A DNA stretch of 64,000 bases from WLMZ01 sp038227995 (lineage in GTDB: Bacteria; Actinomycetota; Acidimicrobiia; Acidimicrobiales; Ilumatobacteraceae), in NCBI GenBank assembly GCA_038227995.1, contig JBBRPP010000008.1:113828-177827 (forward strand), given 5' to 3'. The notes beneath the pieces were generated by a model that made no database searches, was not told the DNA's origin, and saw only the letters and a list, made by a program, of their open reading frames with translations. Every line of letters starts with the position of its first letter. Position 1 is the stretch's first letter. This document shows positions 16,750 to 25,610 of the stretch, one piece after another. The translations under genes and the position numbers were made by a program.

Positions 16750-17551
16750 GCGGCAACGCTACAACGTCGTTCGAATCGGACCGCGGCAGTGACACGATGA
16801 TGTCGCGACGCAGTTGGGCCACACCGAGCAGGTCCACCCGGGTGCGTTCCGTGGGAGCGCGGAATTGGGCCCGATTGAGTTCCAGAACCAGCGCCGGCAA
16901 CCACGTGGGGTCGATCGCCGCGACGGCGACGCGCAGCTGCGGGGCCGCGGCCCAGGTCGCTGAGCCATCCGCGAACGCCGACACGATCGCGGTCACCACC
17001 GCGCCGCTGTCCACCGGCGGGCGCGGCGGCAACAGCGGCTCGGTGCCTGCGGGCAGGGCGGTCGGCGTGACCTTGATCCCGAGCTCGGGCATCGCATCGG
17101 CCAGCCATCCGGCGAGCGGCCCGATCAGTCGCCGCGCGACGATGTCGAATGCAGGCTGGCGGCGCCCGCGGAGCAAGAGCGCGGGAACGAGGTGCGGCGG
17201 TGGACGGTGGCCTGACTGCTGGCAGCATGCGAACCACTCGGCGAGCAAGACTTCGTGTTCGCCGCGGAGCAATCGAGCGAGCGCGTTGGAGGCCTCGGCC
17301 GGGCATACGGGACGAGGATCGGCGGGTGGCGCAGGCATCCGCGCAGGCACCGCGCCCGGTCGCACGCCGGCGCGCCGCGCCGTCGCCACCGCGGCCGCGC
17401 GATTCAGCAGTTCGGTCGCGGCGTCGGGACTGACGACGACGGATTCCCAGCCAGCGGCAGCGACTGGCAACGGGCGTCGATCCGTGCCGAGGACGGCAGC
17501 GGTGACGAGTTGCGTCCACTCGTCGGACGCGGTGGAGGCGATGTCGGTCAC
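16742..17551 (-). CDS. DUF5691 family protein
   Basis: A 269-residue protein beginning with GTG: VTDIASTASDEWTQLVTAAVLGTDRRPLP. The phrase AAVLGTDRRP and the following helical repeats match the uncharacterised DUF5691 family found beside SWIM, MoxR and DUF5682 genes. The frame stays open upstream to 17998, but that extension is Arg-rich shadow sequence antisense to nothing plausible. The GTG at 17551 overlaps the SWIM-gene stop by 4 nt, which fixes the start. No signal peptide, membrane helix or catalytic motif is obvious. HEAT-like helical repeats are possible (inference). Likely a scaffold or adaptor in the operon's complex. Confidence 0.8.
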   Translation of the reverse strand: MTDIASTASDEWTQLVTAAVLGTDRRPLPVAAAGWESVVVSPDAATELLNRAAAVATARRAGVRPGAVPARMPAPPADPRPVCPAEASNALARLLRGEHEVLLAEWFACCQQSGHRPPPHLVPALLLRGRRQPAFDIVARRLIGPLAGWLADAMPELGIKVTPTALPAGTEPLLPPRPPVDSGAVVTAIVSAFADGSATWAAAPQLRVAVAAIDPTWLPALVLELNRAQFRAPTERTRVDLLGVAQLRRDIIVSLPRSDSNDVVALPRG

Positions 17552-18972
17552 AGCAGCACCGCCTGCTGTTCGGCGAAGAGGGTCAACGGCAGGAAGCCGT
17601 CGGTGCTCCACTCGCCGACGATGACGACTTCGCGCCCGCCAGCGACGCACACCAGTTCTGCCATCCGCGAGAACGACGATGCGATCGGGATCGATCCGGT
17701 CGCGTCGGCCAGCAGCCATCGACCGCTGCCGGCCGATGACGGGACGGCCTCGACGCACATCGGGTATCGCTCGAGCCAGGGTTCGCGGGCGATGGCCCAG
17801 CCGACGGCCTCCAGCCCGCCGGCGATCGACGTCGGCGCAGGCGCGCCCTGCCCGCGTTCGCCGTGCAATCGGCCGACGATCGCGCGCAACGGAATGCCGC
17901 CCGGATACCAATGAACGTCGGCGTCGAACGCGCTTCCGACCTGGAACTCGGTGGTCACTTCGTTGCCGAACGTCCCGAACGTCAACAGCATCGCCCACGT
18001 CGATGGCGCGCTGTCACGATCGCTCGGCGACGTCGTGAGCCATGTGCGTTGCACAGTGATGCGGTCCTCGCGCGTGCGACTTTCACCAGCCACGACCCAT
18101 CGTGCCGTGGAGGGAACGCCCGCCAGCACATCGTCCTTGGCGACGGTCAGTCCGGTCGCGACATGCACCCCGTCGGCAAGTTCGGCCGGCAGCGTCGACG
18201 TGTGTTGCGCACCTGCCGCGAGCGCGTGCAACAGCGCCATCTCCTCGAGCACGTCCTCGTGCCAACGCGGGTGTTGGCCGACCTTGGTGGCGACCCGCCT
18301 CACGCGATTGGCGAGGCCGCCGCACTGCGCGTCGACGAGGCGAGCGGCGAGTCGATCCCAGGTGGCGAGGTCGCCGAACTCGGGGTTGGCCAGGCCGACG
18401 CGGATTCGATCGGCGAGCCAACGATCCAGCTCGCGCAGACCCGCCTTCATCCGCTCTGAGCGTTCGAGCTGACGCTTGGCCCGCGCCGGATCGTGCTCGC
18501 CGAATCCGGGGTGCGGGGCTCTCGATCCACCACCGAGTTGTCCCGCACCGGCGTCGGCTTGCTCTCCCCCGTCGTGCGTGGCAATGGCGTCGCCGGCGGC
18601 TGTCGCGTCGTCATCCGCCGCGGCGCCGGCGCGAGCGGCGCGTCGTTGCAGCCACTCGCTGGCGAACGGCAGTCGTCTCGCCGCGACGACGTTGCCATTC
18701 GCGTGCAGCAGCAGCAGGCCGAGCGCGTGCTTGCACGGGATCTTGCGGCTGGGACAGTTGCACCGATAGGCGGGCCCGCCCACGTCGTCGGAGAGATCGA
18801 CGGCCACTCCATACGGCTCGGCCGAGGTGGCGATGTACTGACCCCACACCGCGCCGTCGTCGCACCCGGCGGCCGACCACGATGCTGGATCGGCGACCGG
18901 AACAGCAGCGGCAGCGGCGGCTGAATCGGGCGCCAGCGACAGCACCTGATCGGGTGTTGGACGGACGGGCAT
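17548..18972 (-). CDS. SWIM zinc-finger protein
   Basis: A 474-residue protein and the first gene of the operon. The SWIM finger (CxCx6-nCxH) appears as YRCNCPSRKIPCKHALGLLL around residues 65-85, with the zinc ligands C, C, C and H all present. A low-complexity Ala/Asp/Gly stretch (about 110-150) precedes a helical region and a C-terminal beta-rich domain. SWIM fingers bind DNA or protein. Here the finger may recruit the client of the AAA+ machine (inference). The ATG at 18972 is chosen over 19050 because TACCGT (acggta, + strand 18980-18985) ends 7 nt upstream. Divergent from the cystathionine beta-synthase gene. Confidence 0.88.
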   Translation of the reverse strand: MPVRPTPDQVLSLAPDSAAAAAAVPVADPASWSAAGCDDGAVWGQYIATSAEPYGVAVDLSDDVGGPAYRCNCPSRKIPCKHALGLLLLHANGNVVAARRLPFASEWLQRRAARAGAAADDDATAAGDAIATHDGGEQADAGAGQLGGGSRAPHPGFGEHDPARAKRQLERSERMKAGLRELDRWLADRIRVGLANPEFGDLATWDRLAARLVDAQCGGLANRVRRVATKVGQHPRWHEDVLEEMALLHALAAGAQHTSTLPAELADGVHVATGLTVAKDDVLAGVPSTARWVVAGESRTREDRITVQRTWLTTSPSDRDSAPSTWAMLLTFGTFGNEVTTEFQVGSAFDADVHWYPGGIPLRAIVGRLHGERGQGAPAPTSIAGGLEAVGWAIAREPWLERYPMCVEAVPSSAGSGRWLLADATGSIPIASSFSRMAELVCVAGGREVVIVGEWSTDGFLPLTLFAEQQAVLL

Positions 18973-19019
18973 CGGCCTCACGGTATCGCTCGCCGCGATC
19001 CGGTTGTACCCTTCGCCCC

Positions 19020-20435
19020 ATGGCCTGGGGAAACGACGCAGCCGATTCACGGCTGCACGGCACCAACATCGCTGAGTCCGTCATCGACCTGATCGGGCAC
19101 ACGCCGCTCGTCCGGTTGAAGCGGATCAGCGAGCTCGAAGACATCCCGAGCGTGCTGACGATGAAGATGGAAACCACCAACCCCGGCGGTTCCGCGAAGG
19201 ATCGGCCGGCGCTGGAGATGATCCTCGCCGCCGAGCGCGACGGGCTGCTGCAACCGGGCGGCACCATCGTCGAACCGACGAGTGGCAACACGGGCGTCGG
19301 GCTGGCGATCGTTGCCGCCCAGCGTGGCTATCACTGCGTGTTCGTGATGACCGACAAGGTCGCGCCCGAAAAGGTGTCGCTGCTGCGCGCGTACGGAGCC
19401 GAGGTCGTGGTCTGTCCGGTCGCCGTTCAGCCCGAAGATCCGACCAGCTACTACAAGGTCGCCGAGCGCCTCACCAACGAACTGCAGGCCTTCCGGCCCA
19501 ACCAGTACGGCAACCCGAACAACCCACTGGCGCACTACAACACCACCGGGCCAGAGCTGTGGGAGCAGACGGGTGGGCGCATCACCCACTTCGTGGCCGG
19601 CGCCGGAACCTGCGGCACGCTCACCGGCACCGCGCGCTTCCTCAAGTCCAAGAATCCTGCGATCAAGTTCATCGCCGCCGACCCAGAAGGTTCGGTGTTC
19701 AGCGGCGGCACCGGTCGTCCGTACTTGGTCGAAGGTGTCGGTGAGGACTTCTTCCCTGCCGCATGGGACGCCGACCTGTACGACGAGGTGATCCCGATCA
19801 GCGACGAGGAGAGCTTCCTCACCGCCCGTCGGGTCAGCCGCGAGGAAGGCATCCTCATCGGCGGCAGCGGCGGCATGGCCGTGGCGGCAGCGATCCGCGT
19901 CGCCAAGGCAGCGCGGCCGACCGACATCATCGTCGTGCTCAATCCGGACTCTGGCCGTGGCTATCTCTCGCGCATCTTCGACGACAACTGGATGGCGAAC
20001 TTCGGATTCCTGCAGGAGTGTGACGAGTGCGTCGGCGCGATGCTGGGCAGTCGCGGCAAAACACCGGAGCTGCTCTATGTCAACCCGACCCACACCGTCC
20101 GCGAGACCATCGACCTGATGCGCAAGCACGAGGTCAGCCAGTTGCCGGTGTGCAAGAACACCCCGCCCTTCGCCAACGCCGAGGTGTCCGGCGCGGTCGA
20201 CGAGCTCGAACTGATGGACGCCATCTTCCACGACGCAGCGGTGATGGATCAGGAAGTGCAGTCGGTGATGGGGCCCAAGCTGCCGACGATCGGCGTCGGC
20301 CAGAAGGTGGCACTCGCGGTCGAGATGCTCAACTCCAACTCCGCGTTGCTCGTGCTTCGAGGCGGTCGCCCGCTGTCCGTGATGACACGCTCGGACGTGT
20401 TGTCCTACCTGCAATCGGAGTCCGCATATGGGTGA
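19020..20435 (+). CDS. Cystathionine beta-synthase
   Basis: A 471-residue PLP enzyme joining serine and homocysteine into cystathionine, the first step of reverse transsulfuration. The fold-type II core has the PLP lysine K60 in NPGGSAKDRPAL, the phosphate/substrate loop EPTSGNTGVGLAI and GAGTCGTLTGTARF. The C-terminal region (about 340-470) contains two CBS domains, seen in VRETIDLMRKHEVSQLPV and VEMLNSNSALLVLRG. This separates it from cysteine synthase, which lacks them. The ATG at 19020 has TACCCT ending 7 nt upstream. The frame extends back to 18102 opposite the SWIM gene, but that part is shadow. The gene overlaps the downstream PLP gene by 8 nt. Confidence 0.93.
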   Translation: MAWGNDAADSRLHGTNIAESVIDLIGHTPLVRLKRISELEDIPSVLTMKMETTNPGGSAKDRPALEMILAAERDGLLQPGGTIVEPTSGNTGVGLAIVAAQRGYHCVFVMTDKVAPEKVSLLRAYGAEVVVCPVAVQPEDPTSYYKVAERLTNELQAFRPNQYGNPNNPLAHYNTTGPELWEQTGGRITHFVAGAGTCGTLTGTARFLKSKNPAIKFIAADPEGSVFSGGTGRPYLVEGVGEDFFPAAWDADLYDEVIPISDEESFLTARRVSREEGILIGGSGGMAVAAAIRVAKAARPTDIIVVLNPDSGRGYLSRIFDDNWMANFGFLQECDECVGAMLGSRGKTPELLYVNPTHTVRETIDLMRKHEVSQLPVCKNTPPFANAEVSGAVDELELMDAIFHDAAVMDQEVQSVMGPKLPTIGVGQKVALAVEMLNSNSALLVLRGGRPLSVMTRSDVLSYLQSESAYG

Positions 20436-21606
20436 TCTCGACGAGCAGACCGGTTGGGGCTTCGAGACTCGTGCAGTGCACGTCGGTCAAGCGCCAGATC
20501 CCACCAGCGGCGCCGTGGTCACGCCGATCACACTCAGCACGACGTTCGCCCAGGACGGCGTTGGCAACCACAAGGGCTTCGAATATTCGCGCAGCGGAAA
20601 TCCCACTCGGGCCGCGCTCGAGGCATGCGTTGCCTCGCTCGAGAACGCCACCTATGGCTTCGCCTTCGCCAGCGGATTGGCTGCAGAGGACAACGTGCTG
20701 CGCTTGCTGAAGCAGGGCGACCGAGTCCTGCTCGGCAACGATGCGTACGGCGGCACGTTCCGCCTGATCTCCAAAGTGTGGGAGCCGCTCGGTTTCCCAT
20801 GGAGCGCGGTCGACCTCACCGACATCGACAGCCTGGCCGCCAACTGGCCGGCCGACACCCGTCTGGTCTGGTTGGAGACGCCGACCAACCCGTTGCTGAC
20901 GTGCATCGACATCGAGGCCGTTGCCGCGCTCGCACACGCGCGCGGCGCGCTCGTCGTCGTCGACAACACGTTTGCAACGCCATACCTGCAGCAGCCGCTC
21001 GACCTCGGCGCCGACGTCGTCGTGCACTCGGCGACGAAGTACCTCGGGGGTCACAGCGACGTCGTCGGTGGCTTCCTGGCGCTGAACGATGCGACGCTCG
21101 CCGACCGCATCCGCTTCACCCAGAACGCGGCCGGCGCGATCCCGGCGCCGTTCGACTGCTACCTCGTGCTGCGCGGTGTGAAGACGCTCGCGCTGCGCAT
21201 GGATCGCCACTGCGCCAACGCTCGCGCGGTTGTCGATCTGCTGCTCGGCCATCCAGCCGTCGATCGCGTGCTGTATCCGCAGTTGCCCGATCACCCCGGA
21301 CACGCCGCGGCGGCGAAGCAGATGCGCGACTTTGGTGGCATGGTCAGCTTCACCCTCAAGGCCCGCAACGGCCGCAGCGGCGAAGACGCAGCACTCGAGG
21401 TCGTCCGCTACACACAGGTGTTCACCCTGGCCGAATCGCTGGGCGCGGTCGAGAGCCTGATCGAACACCCCGGCAAGATGACTCACGCCTCGGCCGCTGG
21501 TTCACCGCTGCAGGTGCCCGATTCACTGGTGCGGCTGTCGGTCGGCATCGAGTCCGCCGCCGACCTGATCGCCGATCTCAGCGAAGCCCTCAGCCGCCTC
21601 GGCTGA
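20428..21606 (+). CDS. Cystathionine gamma-synthase/gamma-lyase (Cys/Met metabolism PLP enzyme)
   Basis: A 392-residue fold-type I PLP enzyme. The Schiff-base lysine is K204 in VVHSATKYLGGHSDVVGG. Other family signatures are YSRSGNPTRAALE, FASGLAAEDNVLRLL and LETPTNPLL. It is translationally coupled to cystathionine beta-synthase (8-nt overlap), so it most probably cleaves cystathionine to cysteine (gamma-lyase, completing reverse transsulfuration). Sequence alone does not exclude the synthase reaction towards methionine, and automated names such as metB would be guesses. The length is normal for the family. Confidence 0.92.
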   Translation: MGDLDEQTGWGFETRAVHVGQAPDPTSGAVVTPITLSTTFAQDGVGNHKGFEYSRSGNPTRAALEACVASLENATYGFAFASGLAAEDNVLRLLKQGDRVLLGNDAYGGTFRLISKVWEPLGFPWSAVDLTDIDSLAANWPADTRLVWLETPTNPLLTCIDIEAVAALAHARGALVVVDNTFATPYLQQPLDLGADVVVHSATKYLGGHSDVVGGFLALNDATLADRIRFTQNAAGAIPAPFDCYLVLRGVKTLALRMDRHCANARAVVDLLLGHPAVDRVLYPQLPDHPGHAAAAKQMRDFGGMVSFTLKARNGRSGEDAALEVVRYTQVFTLAESLGAVESLIEHPGKMTHASAAGSPLQVPDSLVRLSVGIESAADLIADLSEALSRLG

Positions 21607-21687
21607 AGCCCTGGCGGGGACGCTGATCCCGATTCGCGGATTGGTGGGTTCCTCGGTCCCAACTCGACATCCGGTTACGTTGTGTCG

Positions 21688-22467
21688 ATGGATCCCACGG
21701 TGAACGATGGTCGCGGCGCACCACCACCGCCGCCGCCGCCGATGCCTCCCCCACCTCCGGGCGGGTATCCGACGCCGCCGCCAATCCCCCAGTTCCCTCT
21801 GGCACCACAGTTCCCCGAGGCACCGCGTCCCGGCAGCACGCCGATCGATTTCGCGGCGATGGGTGCCGGTGGTTTCGTTCCGCAACAACCGCCGCGCCGC
21901 GGACCCCGCCCGGTCTGGCTGGCGATCTTCATCGTCGCGGTGCTCGCCGGCGTCGGTTTGATCACGTACGGCATCGTCGATCTCGTGCGTGCGAACAACG
22001 CCGTCGTCGACCACGCCGTGGCCCGCGGGCCGACGAACGGGGAGTTGACGACTGTCCAGTTCGTCGCGACGAAGGCCCAAAGGTACACCGTCTACGTGAT
22101 CATCCATTCCAGCGACAGCAACCTGCGCGAATCCGTCATCTCCGACACCGCCTGCTCGATCCGCTTCGCCGACGGCACCACGGCATCGATCACCGGCAGC
22201 CGCCAGTCGACGGCCAGCACCGTGGGCAGCGTTTCGTCGATCGGCTCGTTCGATGCGCCAGAGGGCAAGGTCGCGATCCGGTGCGATCAGGGCATCCTCG
22301 GCGGCGTCGACTTCATCGTGTCACCGGGTTCGGTGGACATCTTCGGAGGCATCGGCCTGGTCTTCGGCGGGGTCGGCGCACTCGCGGTGGCCGTCTTCGC
22401 GTTGATCAAGACGTTCTCGAAGCGCCGACGGGGACAGAACCAAGGTGTGGTGTGGGTCCCGCGTTGA
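21688..22467 (+). CDS. Pro-rich membrane protein of unknown function
   Basis: A 259-residue protein. The first 70 residues are Pro/Gly-rich with poly-Pro runs. A membrane helix (VWLAIFIVAVLAGVGLITYGIVDLV) follows, then about 110 residues of probable extracytoplasmic beta-rich domain with one cysteine pair (DTACSIRF and AIRCDQG). A second membrane helix (GGIGLVFGGVGALAVAVFALI) and a basic cytoplasmic end (KRRRGQN) close the protein. The ATG at 21688 is preferred over the GTG at 21682 because TACGTT (21676-21681) ends 6 nt before it. The two-helix, Pro-tail topology recurs in actinobacterial envelope proteins of unknown role. Confidence 0.75.
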   Translation: MDPTVNDGRGAPPPPPPPMPPPPPGGYPTPPPIPQFPLAPQFPEAPRPGSTPIDFAAMGAGGFVPQQPPRRGPRPVWLAIFIVAVLAGVGLITYGIVDLVRANNAVVDHAVARGPTNGELTTVQFVATKAQRYTVYVIIHSSDSNLRESVISDTACSIRFADGTTASITGSRQSTASTVGSVSSIGSFDAPEGKVAIRCDQGILGGVDFIVSPGSVDIFGGIGLVFGGVGALAVAVFALIKTFSKRRRGQNQGVVWVPR

Positions 22468-22482
22468 ATCGGTGACCGAGCT

Positions 22483-22523
22483 CGGGTGTCGATCTGGTCG
22501 TCGCTCCACCCGATCGACACCCG
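22483..22523. terminator. Hairpin terminator between convergent genes
   Basis: A perfect 12-bp inverted repeat, CGGGTGTCGATC (22483-22494) and GATCGACACCCG (22512-22523), with a 17-nt loop lies between the two convergent stop codons. There is no clear T-tract on the plus side, so it may act as a bidirectional or Rho-assisted terminator. Confidence 0.6.
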
Positions 22524-22584
22524 AAAGACCGTCCATCGTTCACCGACCATTCGTGCGCAGCATCGGCCGCGGGCAAGACGTCGA

Positions 22585-23871
22585 TCAGCCGGCCAGGATC
22601 GCGCTCGCGACGCGGTGGCCGCTGCGGAGCGCACCCTCCATGAAGCCGGCGAAGCCGTCGGTGTGCTCGCCTGCAAGGGACAGACGGCCGTAGGTCCGTC
22701 GCAGGAACGGCCACGCATCGATCAACTGGCCGGGCCCGAAGGTCGCGTAGCAGCCAAGGCTGTACGGGTCGTTGGTCCAGTCGGTCTGTACCCGTTCGCC
22801 GGCCAGGCCTTTGAAGCCCGGGAAGAAACGATCGGCCTCGTCGACCACTCGATCCATCGTCGCGTCCAACGACACCAGCGCTGCACCATCGTGCGACGAC
22901 AGCAGCACGGTCAACACACCCGAGTCACCGGGCATCGCGTCACTGGTCTCCCACATCTGGCCCCACGCCCGCTCGGTGTCGACCGAGCCGTCGAGTCCGT
23001 AGTCGTTCCACACCCGCCGTTCGGCCTGGATGCTGATCTTGCCACCGATTCCGTAGCCGACCCGGGCGAGTTCCAGCGGCATGTCGTACCACAACCGGCC
23101 GAGAACCGGCAGCGGCACCGCCGCGATCACATGGTCGGCCCGCAACGTCTCGCCACTGAGCATCGTGACCAGACCGGCATCCGGGTCGATGGTCGCGACC
23201 GGCGCCGACAGCTGCACGCGGTCACCCAAACGGGCCGCCAGCCCGGTGGCCAGCCTGTCGTTGCCGCCTTCGATCCGGTAGGCCTCGCGACCGCCCACCG
23301 ACTGGCGATGCAGTGCGGTCATCCACCCCGCCATCAACTGTGAGATCTCGTCCGGCCCGAGCATGAACTCGGTTCGCACCTCGCGCCCAATGGCGACCCG
23401 TGCGTGGACACTGAGCCCGAGGTCGGCGATGAGCTCGCTCAGCGGCAGCTCGTCGAGTGTCGATGCCCCGGGAGCACTCGTCGGATCATCAGGATCGATG
23501 GTCGCGGCAAGTGCACCGATCGCGTCCTCCCACCGCTTCAGCTCGTCGGCCAGCGAATGGTGGAACGCGAACGGGAGCGCCCGTCCACCGACGTCGAGCA
23601 CCCGCTTCCATGGATCGTGGCCGGACGAGACATCGCTGAGGGTGACGCCCAGGTCGGCCGCGAGAGCGATCACCTCGGGATGGTTGGTGTCGATGAACTC
23701 CGCACCGCGCTCGCACCACTGGCCGTTGGCGAAGTGGTGACTCCACACCCGACCGCCGACGCGATCACGAGCCTCCAGCACCGTGACCTCACGACCGGCT
23801 GCAACCAGATCCGCGGCAGCCGCCAGGCCCGCGAGCCCACCGCCGATCACCACCACATCGAGATCAGTCAT
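22585..23871 (-). CDS. FAD-dependent amine oxidase (flavin monoamine oxidase family)
   Basis: A 428-residue flavoenzyme. The N-terminal dinucleotide-binding motif is VVVIGGGLAGLAAAADLV with the FAD ribose acid in VTVLEARDRVGGRVWS. The amine-oxidase substrate region includes GAEFIDTNHPEV, and the C-terminal FAD-binding motif is LSLAGEHTDGFAGFMEGAL. No signal peptide. It follows rnhB by 3 nt and is the last gene of a leftward selD-rnhB-amine oxidase group. The substrate is unknown; the domain is shared by monoamine oxidases, polyamine oxidases and phytoene-desaturase-like enzymes. It does not look like protoporphyrinogen oxidase. Confidence 0.88.
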   Translation of the reverse strand: MTDLDVVVIGGGLAGLAAAADLVAAGREVTVLEARDRVGGRVWSHHFANGQWCERGAEFIDTNHPEVIALAADLGVTLSDVSSGHDPWKRVLDVGGRALPFAFHHSLADELKRWEDAIGALAATIDPDDPTSAPGASTLDELPLSELIADLGLSVHARVAIGREVRTEFMLGPDEISQLMAGWMTALHRQSVGGREAYRIEGGNDRLATGLAARLGDRVQLSAPVATIDPDAGLVTMLSGETLRADHVIAAVPLPVLGRLWYDMPLELARVGYGIGGKISIQAERRVWNDYGLDGSVDTERAWGQMWETSDAMPGDSGVLTVLLSSHDGAALVSLDATMDRVVDEADRFFPGFKGLAGERVQTDWTNDPYSLGCYATFGPGQLIDAWPFLRRTYGRLSLAGEHTDGFAGFMEGALRSGHRVASAILAG

Positions 23872-23874
23872 GGT

Positions 23875-24567
23875 TCAGAACAACGTCGGTTGCTCGGGTC
23901 GGATCAGGCGCATGCCGGGCCACGGAACATAGTTGTCCATGAACACCCATGACTGGCGGTGAATCGCCGACGGTCCGTAGCCCTGCAGAGCGGTGCGATG
24001 CAGCGGGCACGGGTATCCCTTGTTGGTGTCGAAGTGCCAGTGCGGGTAGCTGTCTGCCATGTCGCGCATGATCCGATCGCGAGTCACCTTGGCGAGGATG
24101 GAAGCGGCCGCCACCGACAGGCATTTGGCGTCGGCCTTCACCATCATCTGGACCGTGCGCACGTGCGGGCTGACGAAGTTCCACTTGCCATCGACGACGG
24201 CCGCGTCGGCGGTCAGCCCGAGCGCTTCGAGGGCACGCCGAGTGGCCAGCCGCTGAGCATCGGCCATGCCCAACTCATCGCATTCGTCGTGACTCGCGCC
24301 GCCAACCGCCCACGCTTCGCACCATCCTGCAACCTTGTCGAAAATGGCTTCGCGATTGGCTTCGGTGAGCATCTTCGAGTCGCGCACTCCGTTGACCCGC
24401 TTGTCGCGCGGCAACACGGCAACTCCCACCATCAGCGGACCGGCCCACGAACCGCGGCCGACCTCGTCGATGCCGACCACGATGTCGTGACCGGCATCCC
24501 AGAGATCGCGCTCGACCGAGCGCGACGGGGGCTTGCTGTGCTGACCGGTCTTGGGGCGCGGCGCCAT
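23875..24567 (-). CDS. rnhB: Ribonuclease HII
   Basis: A 230-residue nuclease removing ribonucleotides and RNA from RNA:DNA hybrids. The catalytic acids are visible: D and E in VVGIDEVGRGSWAGPL, the third acid in AAVVDGKWNF, and the fourth region VKADAKCLSVAAASILAKVTRD, a type II hallmark. The DSKMLTEANRE segment is also typical. It starts 5 nt after selD ends and is followed 3 nt later by the amine oxidase, so all three are probably one transcript, though functionally unrelated. Confidence 0.94.
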   Translation of the reverse strand: MAPRPKTGQHSKPPSRSVERDLWDAGHDIVVGIDEVGRGSWAGPLMVGVAVLPRDKRVNGVRDSKMLTEANREAIFDKVAGWCEAWAVGGASHDECDELGMADAQRLATRRALEALGLTADAAVVDGKWNFVSPHVRTVQMMVKADAKCLSVAAASILAKVTRDRIMRDMADSYPHWHFDTNKGYPCPLHRTALQGYGPSAIHRQSWVFMDNYVPWPGMRLIRPEQPTLF

Positions 24568-24572
24568 CGCTG

Positions 24573-25586
24573 CTATTCGAGCACGATCTGGGGCCGGCCC
24601 TCGACGACTGTGCCGATCGTCACGAAACCGGCGGCCTCGAGCGCCGCCACCGCTCCGGCGTCGACTGCGGCCAGCAGCCCGCCCGACGTCTGCGGGTCGT
24701 AGCCGATCGCGGCCTGCGCGGCCGTCACGGATGGCATGACGGTCACGTGTTGCTCGACGTGTTCACGATTGCGCGGATCGCCTCCGGTTCGAACACCGCG
24801 GTCGAGCGCGTCGGCCACGCCGGGGTACAGCGGCAGCAGCGCGTGCCGGAACGAGAACACCGCGCCCGCTCGCTCGGCCATGTCCCACGCGTGTCCGAAC
24901 AACCCGTAGCCGGTGACGTCGGTGACGGCATGCACCGCACCGCCGAGCGCCTGCAGCGCTTCCGATGCAGCACGGTTCAACCGGCGCATGCCGGCGATCG
25001 CGATCGCCTTGTCGTCCGCTGACCCGCCGGCCAACGCGACCGCCGTGCCGAGTGGTTTCGACAGCATCAGCACATCGCCGGTGAGCGCGCCCTCCTTGCG
25101 GAAGATGCGGTCGGGGTGAACCAGCCCCTGCACCGCGAGTCCGAAAATAGGCTCGGGGTTGCGAATCGTGTGCCCACCGGCGATCGAACCGCCGGCTTCG
25201 GCAACCACTGCCGCCGCAGCCTCGAAGATGGCCACGATCGCCTCGCGCGGGAAGTGCTCAGGAAACGCTGCGATGTTGACCGCAACCGTGACCCGCCCGC
25301 CCATCGCGAACACATCGCTGCAGGCGTTGGCCGCGGCGATGGCGCCGAAATCGGATGGATGGTCGACGAGCGGCGGGAAGAAGTCGGTGGTGCTCACCAT
25401 CGCCAGGTCGTCACTGATCCGGTACACGGCGGCGTCGTCGAACGGGGCCAACCCGACCAGCAACGCCGGATCGTTCGCCGTCGGGAAGTCCTGCACCAAA
25501 CTGCTGAGCAGCGACGCACCCCATTTGGCTGCGCATCCCCCGCACGATGTCCACTCGGTGAGGCGCAAACTGTCGAGATCTGTCAC
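24573..25586 (-). CDS. selD: Selenide, water dikinase (selenophosphate synthetase)
   Basis: A 337-residue enzyme making selenophosphate from selenide and ATP. The catalytic N-terminal motif is SCGGCAAKWG, with cysteine (TGC) rather than selenocysteine. The ATP/metal loop FDDAAVYRISDDLAMVSTTDF and the C-terminal GYDPQTSGGLLAAV are diagnostic. No selA, selB, selC tRNA or mnmH is in the window, so the selenium use (selenoproteins, tRNA selenouridine or molybdenum hydroxylase cofactor) is unknown. The frame extends far upstream, but TAGGCT (agccta, + strand 25594-25599) ends 7 nt before the GTG at 25586. Its -10 overlaps that of the divergent MOSC gene. Confidence 0.92.
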   Translation of the reverse strand: MTDLDSLRLTEWTSCGGCAAKWGASLLSSLVQDFPTANDPALLVGLAPFDDAAVYRISDDLAMVSTTDFFPPLVDHPSDFGAIAAANACSDVFAMGGRVTVAVNIAAFPEHFPREAIVAIFEAAAAVVAEAGGSIAGGHTIRNPEPIFGLAVQGLVHPDRIFRKEGALTGDVLMLSKPLGTAVALAGGSADDKAIAIAGMRRLNRAASEALQALGGAVHAVTDVTGYGLFGHAWDMAERAGAVFSFRHALLPLYPGVADALDRGVRTGGDPRNREHVEQHVTVMPSVTAAQAAIGYDPQTSGGLLAAVDAGAVAALEAAGFVTIGTVVEGRPQIVLE

Positions 25587-25610
25587 GCGGCACAGCCTAC
25601 GGTGGAGGCC

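Noticed and set aside
15449..16792. Plus-strand Gly/Ser/Thr-rich protein
   Set aside because: It is the antisense of the Pro-rich gene. Only the minus strand encodes membrane helices and fits the operon by overlap with its neighbours.
18102..19019. N-terminal extension of cystathionine beta-synthase
   Set aside because: Antisense to the SWIM gene and Arg-rich without domain; the ATG at 19020 fits family start and the TACCCT hexamer.
24573..25586. Selenocysteine (in-frame TGA) in selD
   Set aside because: The active-site motif SCGGC is encoded by TGC codons and no in-frame TGA occurs.
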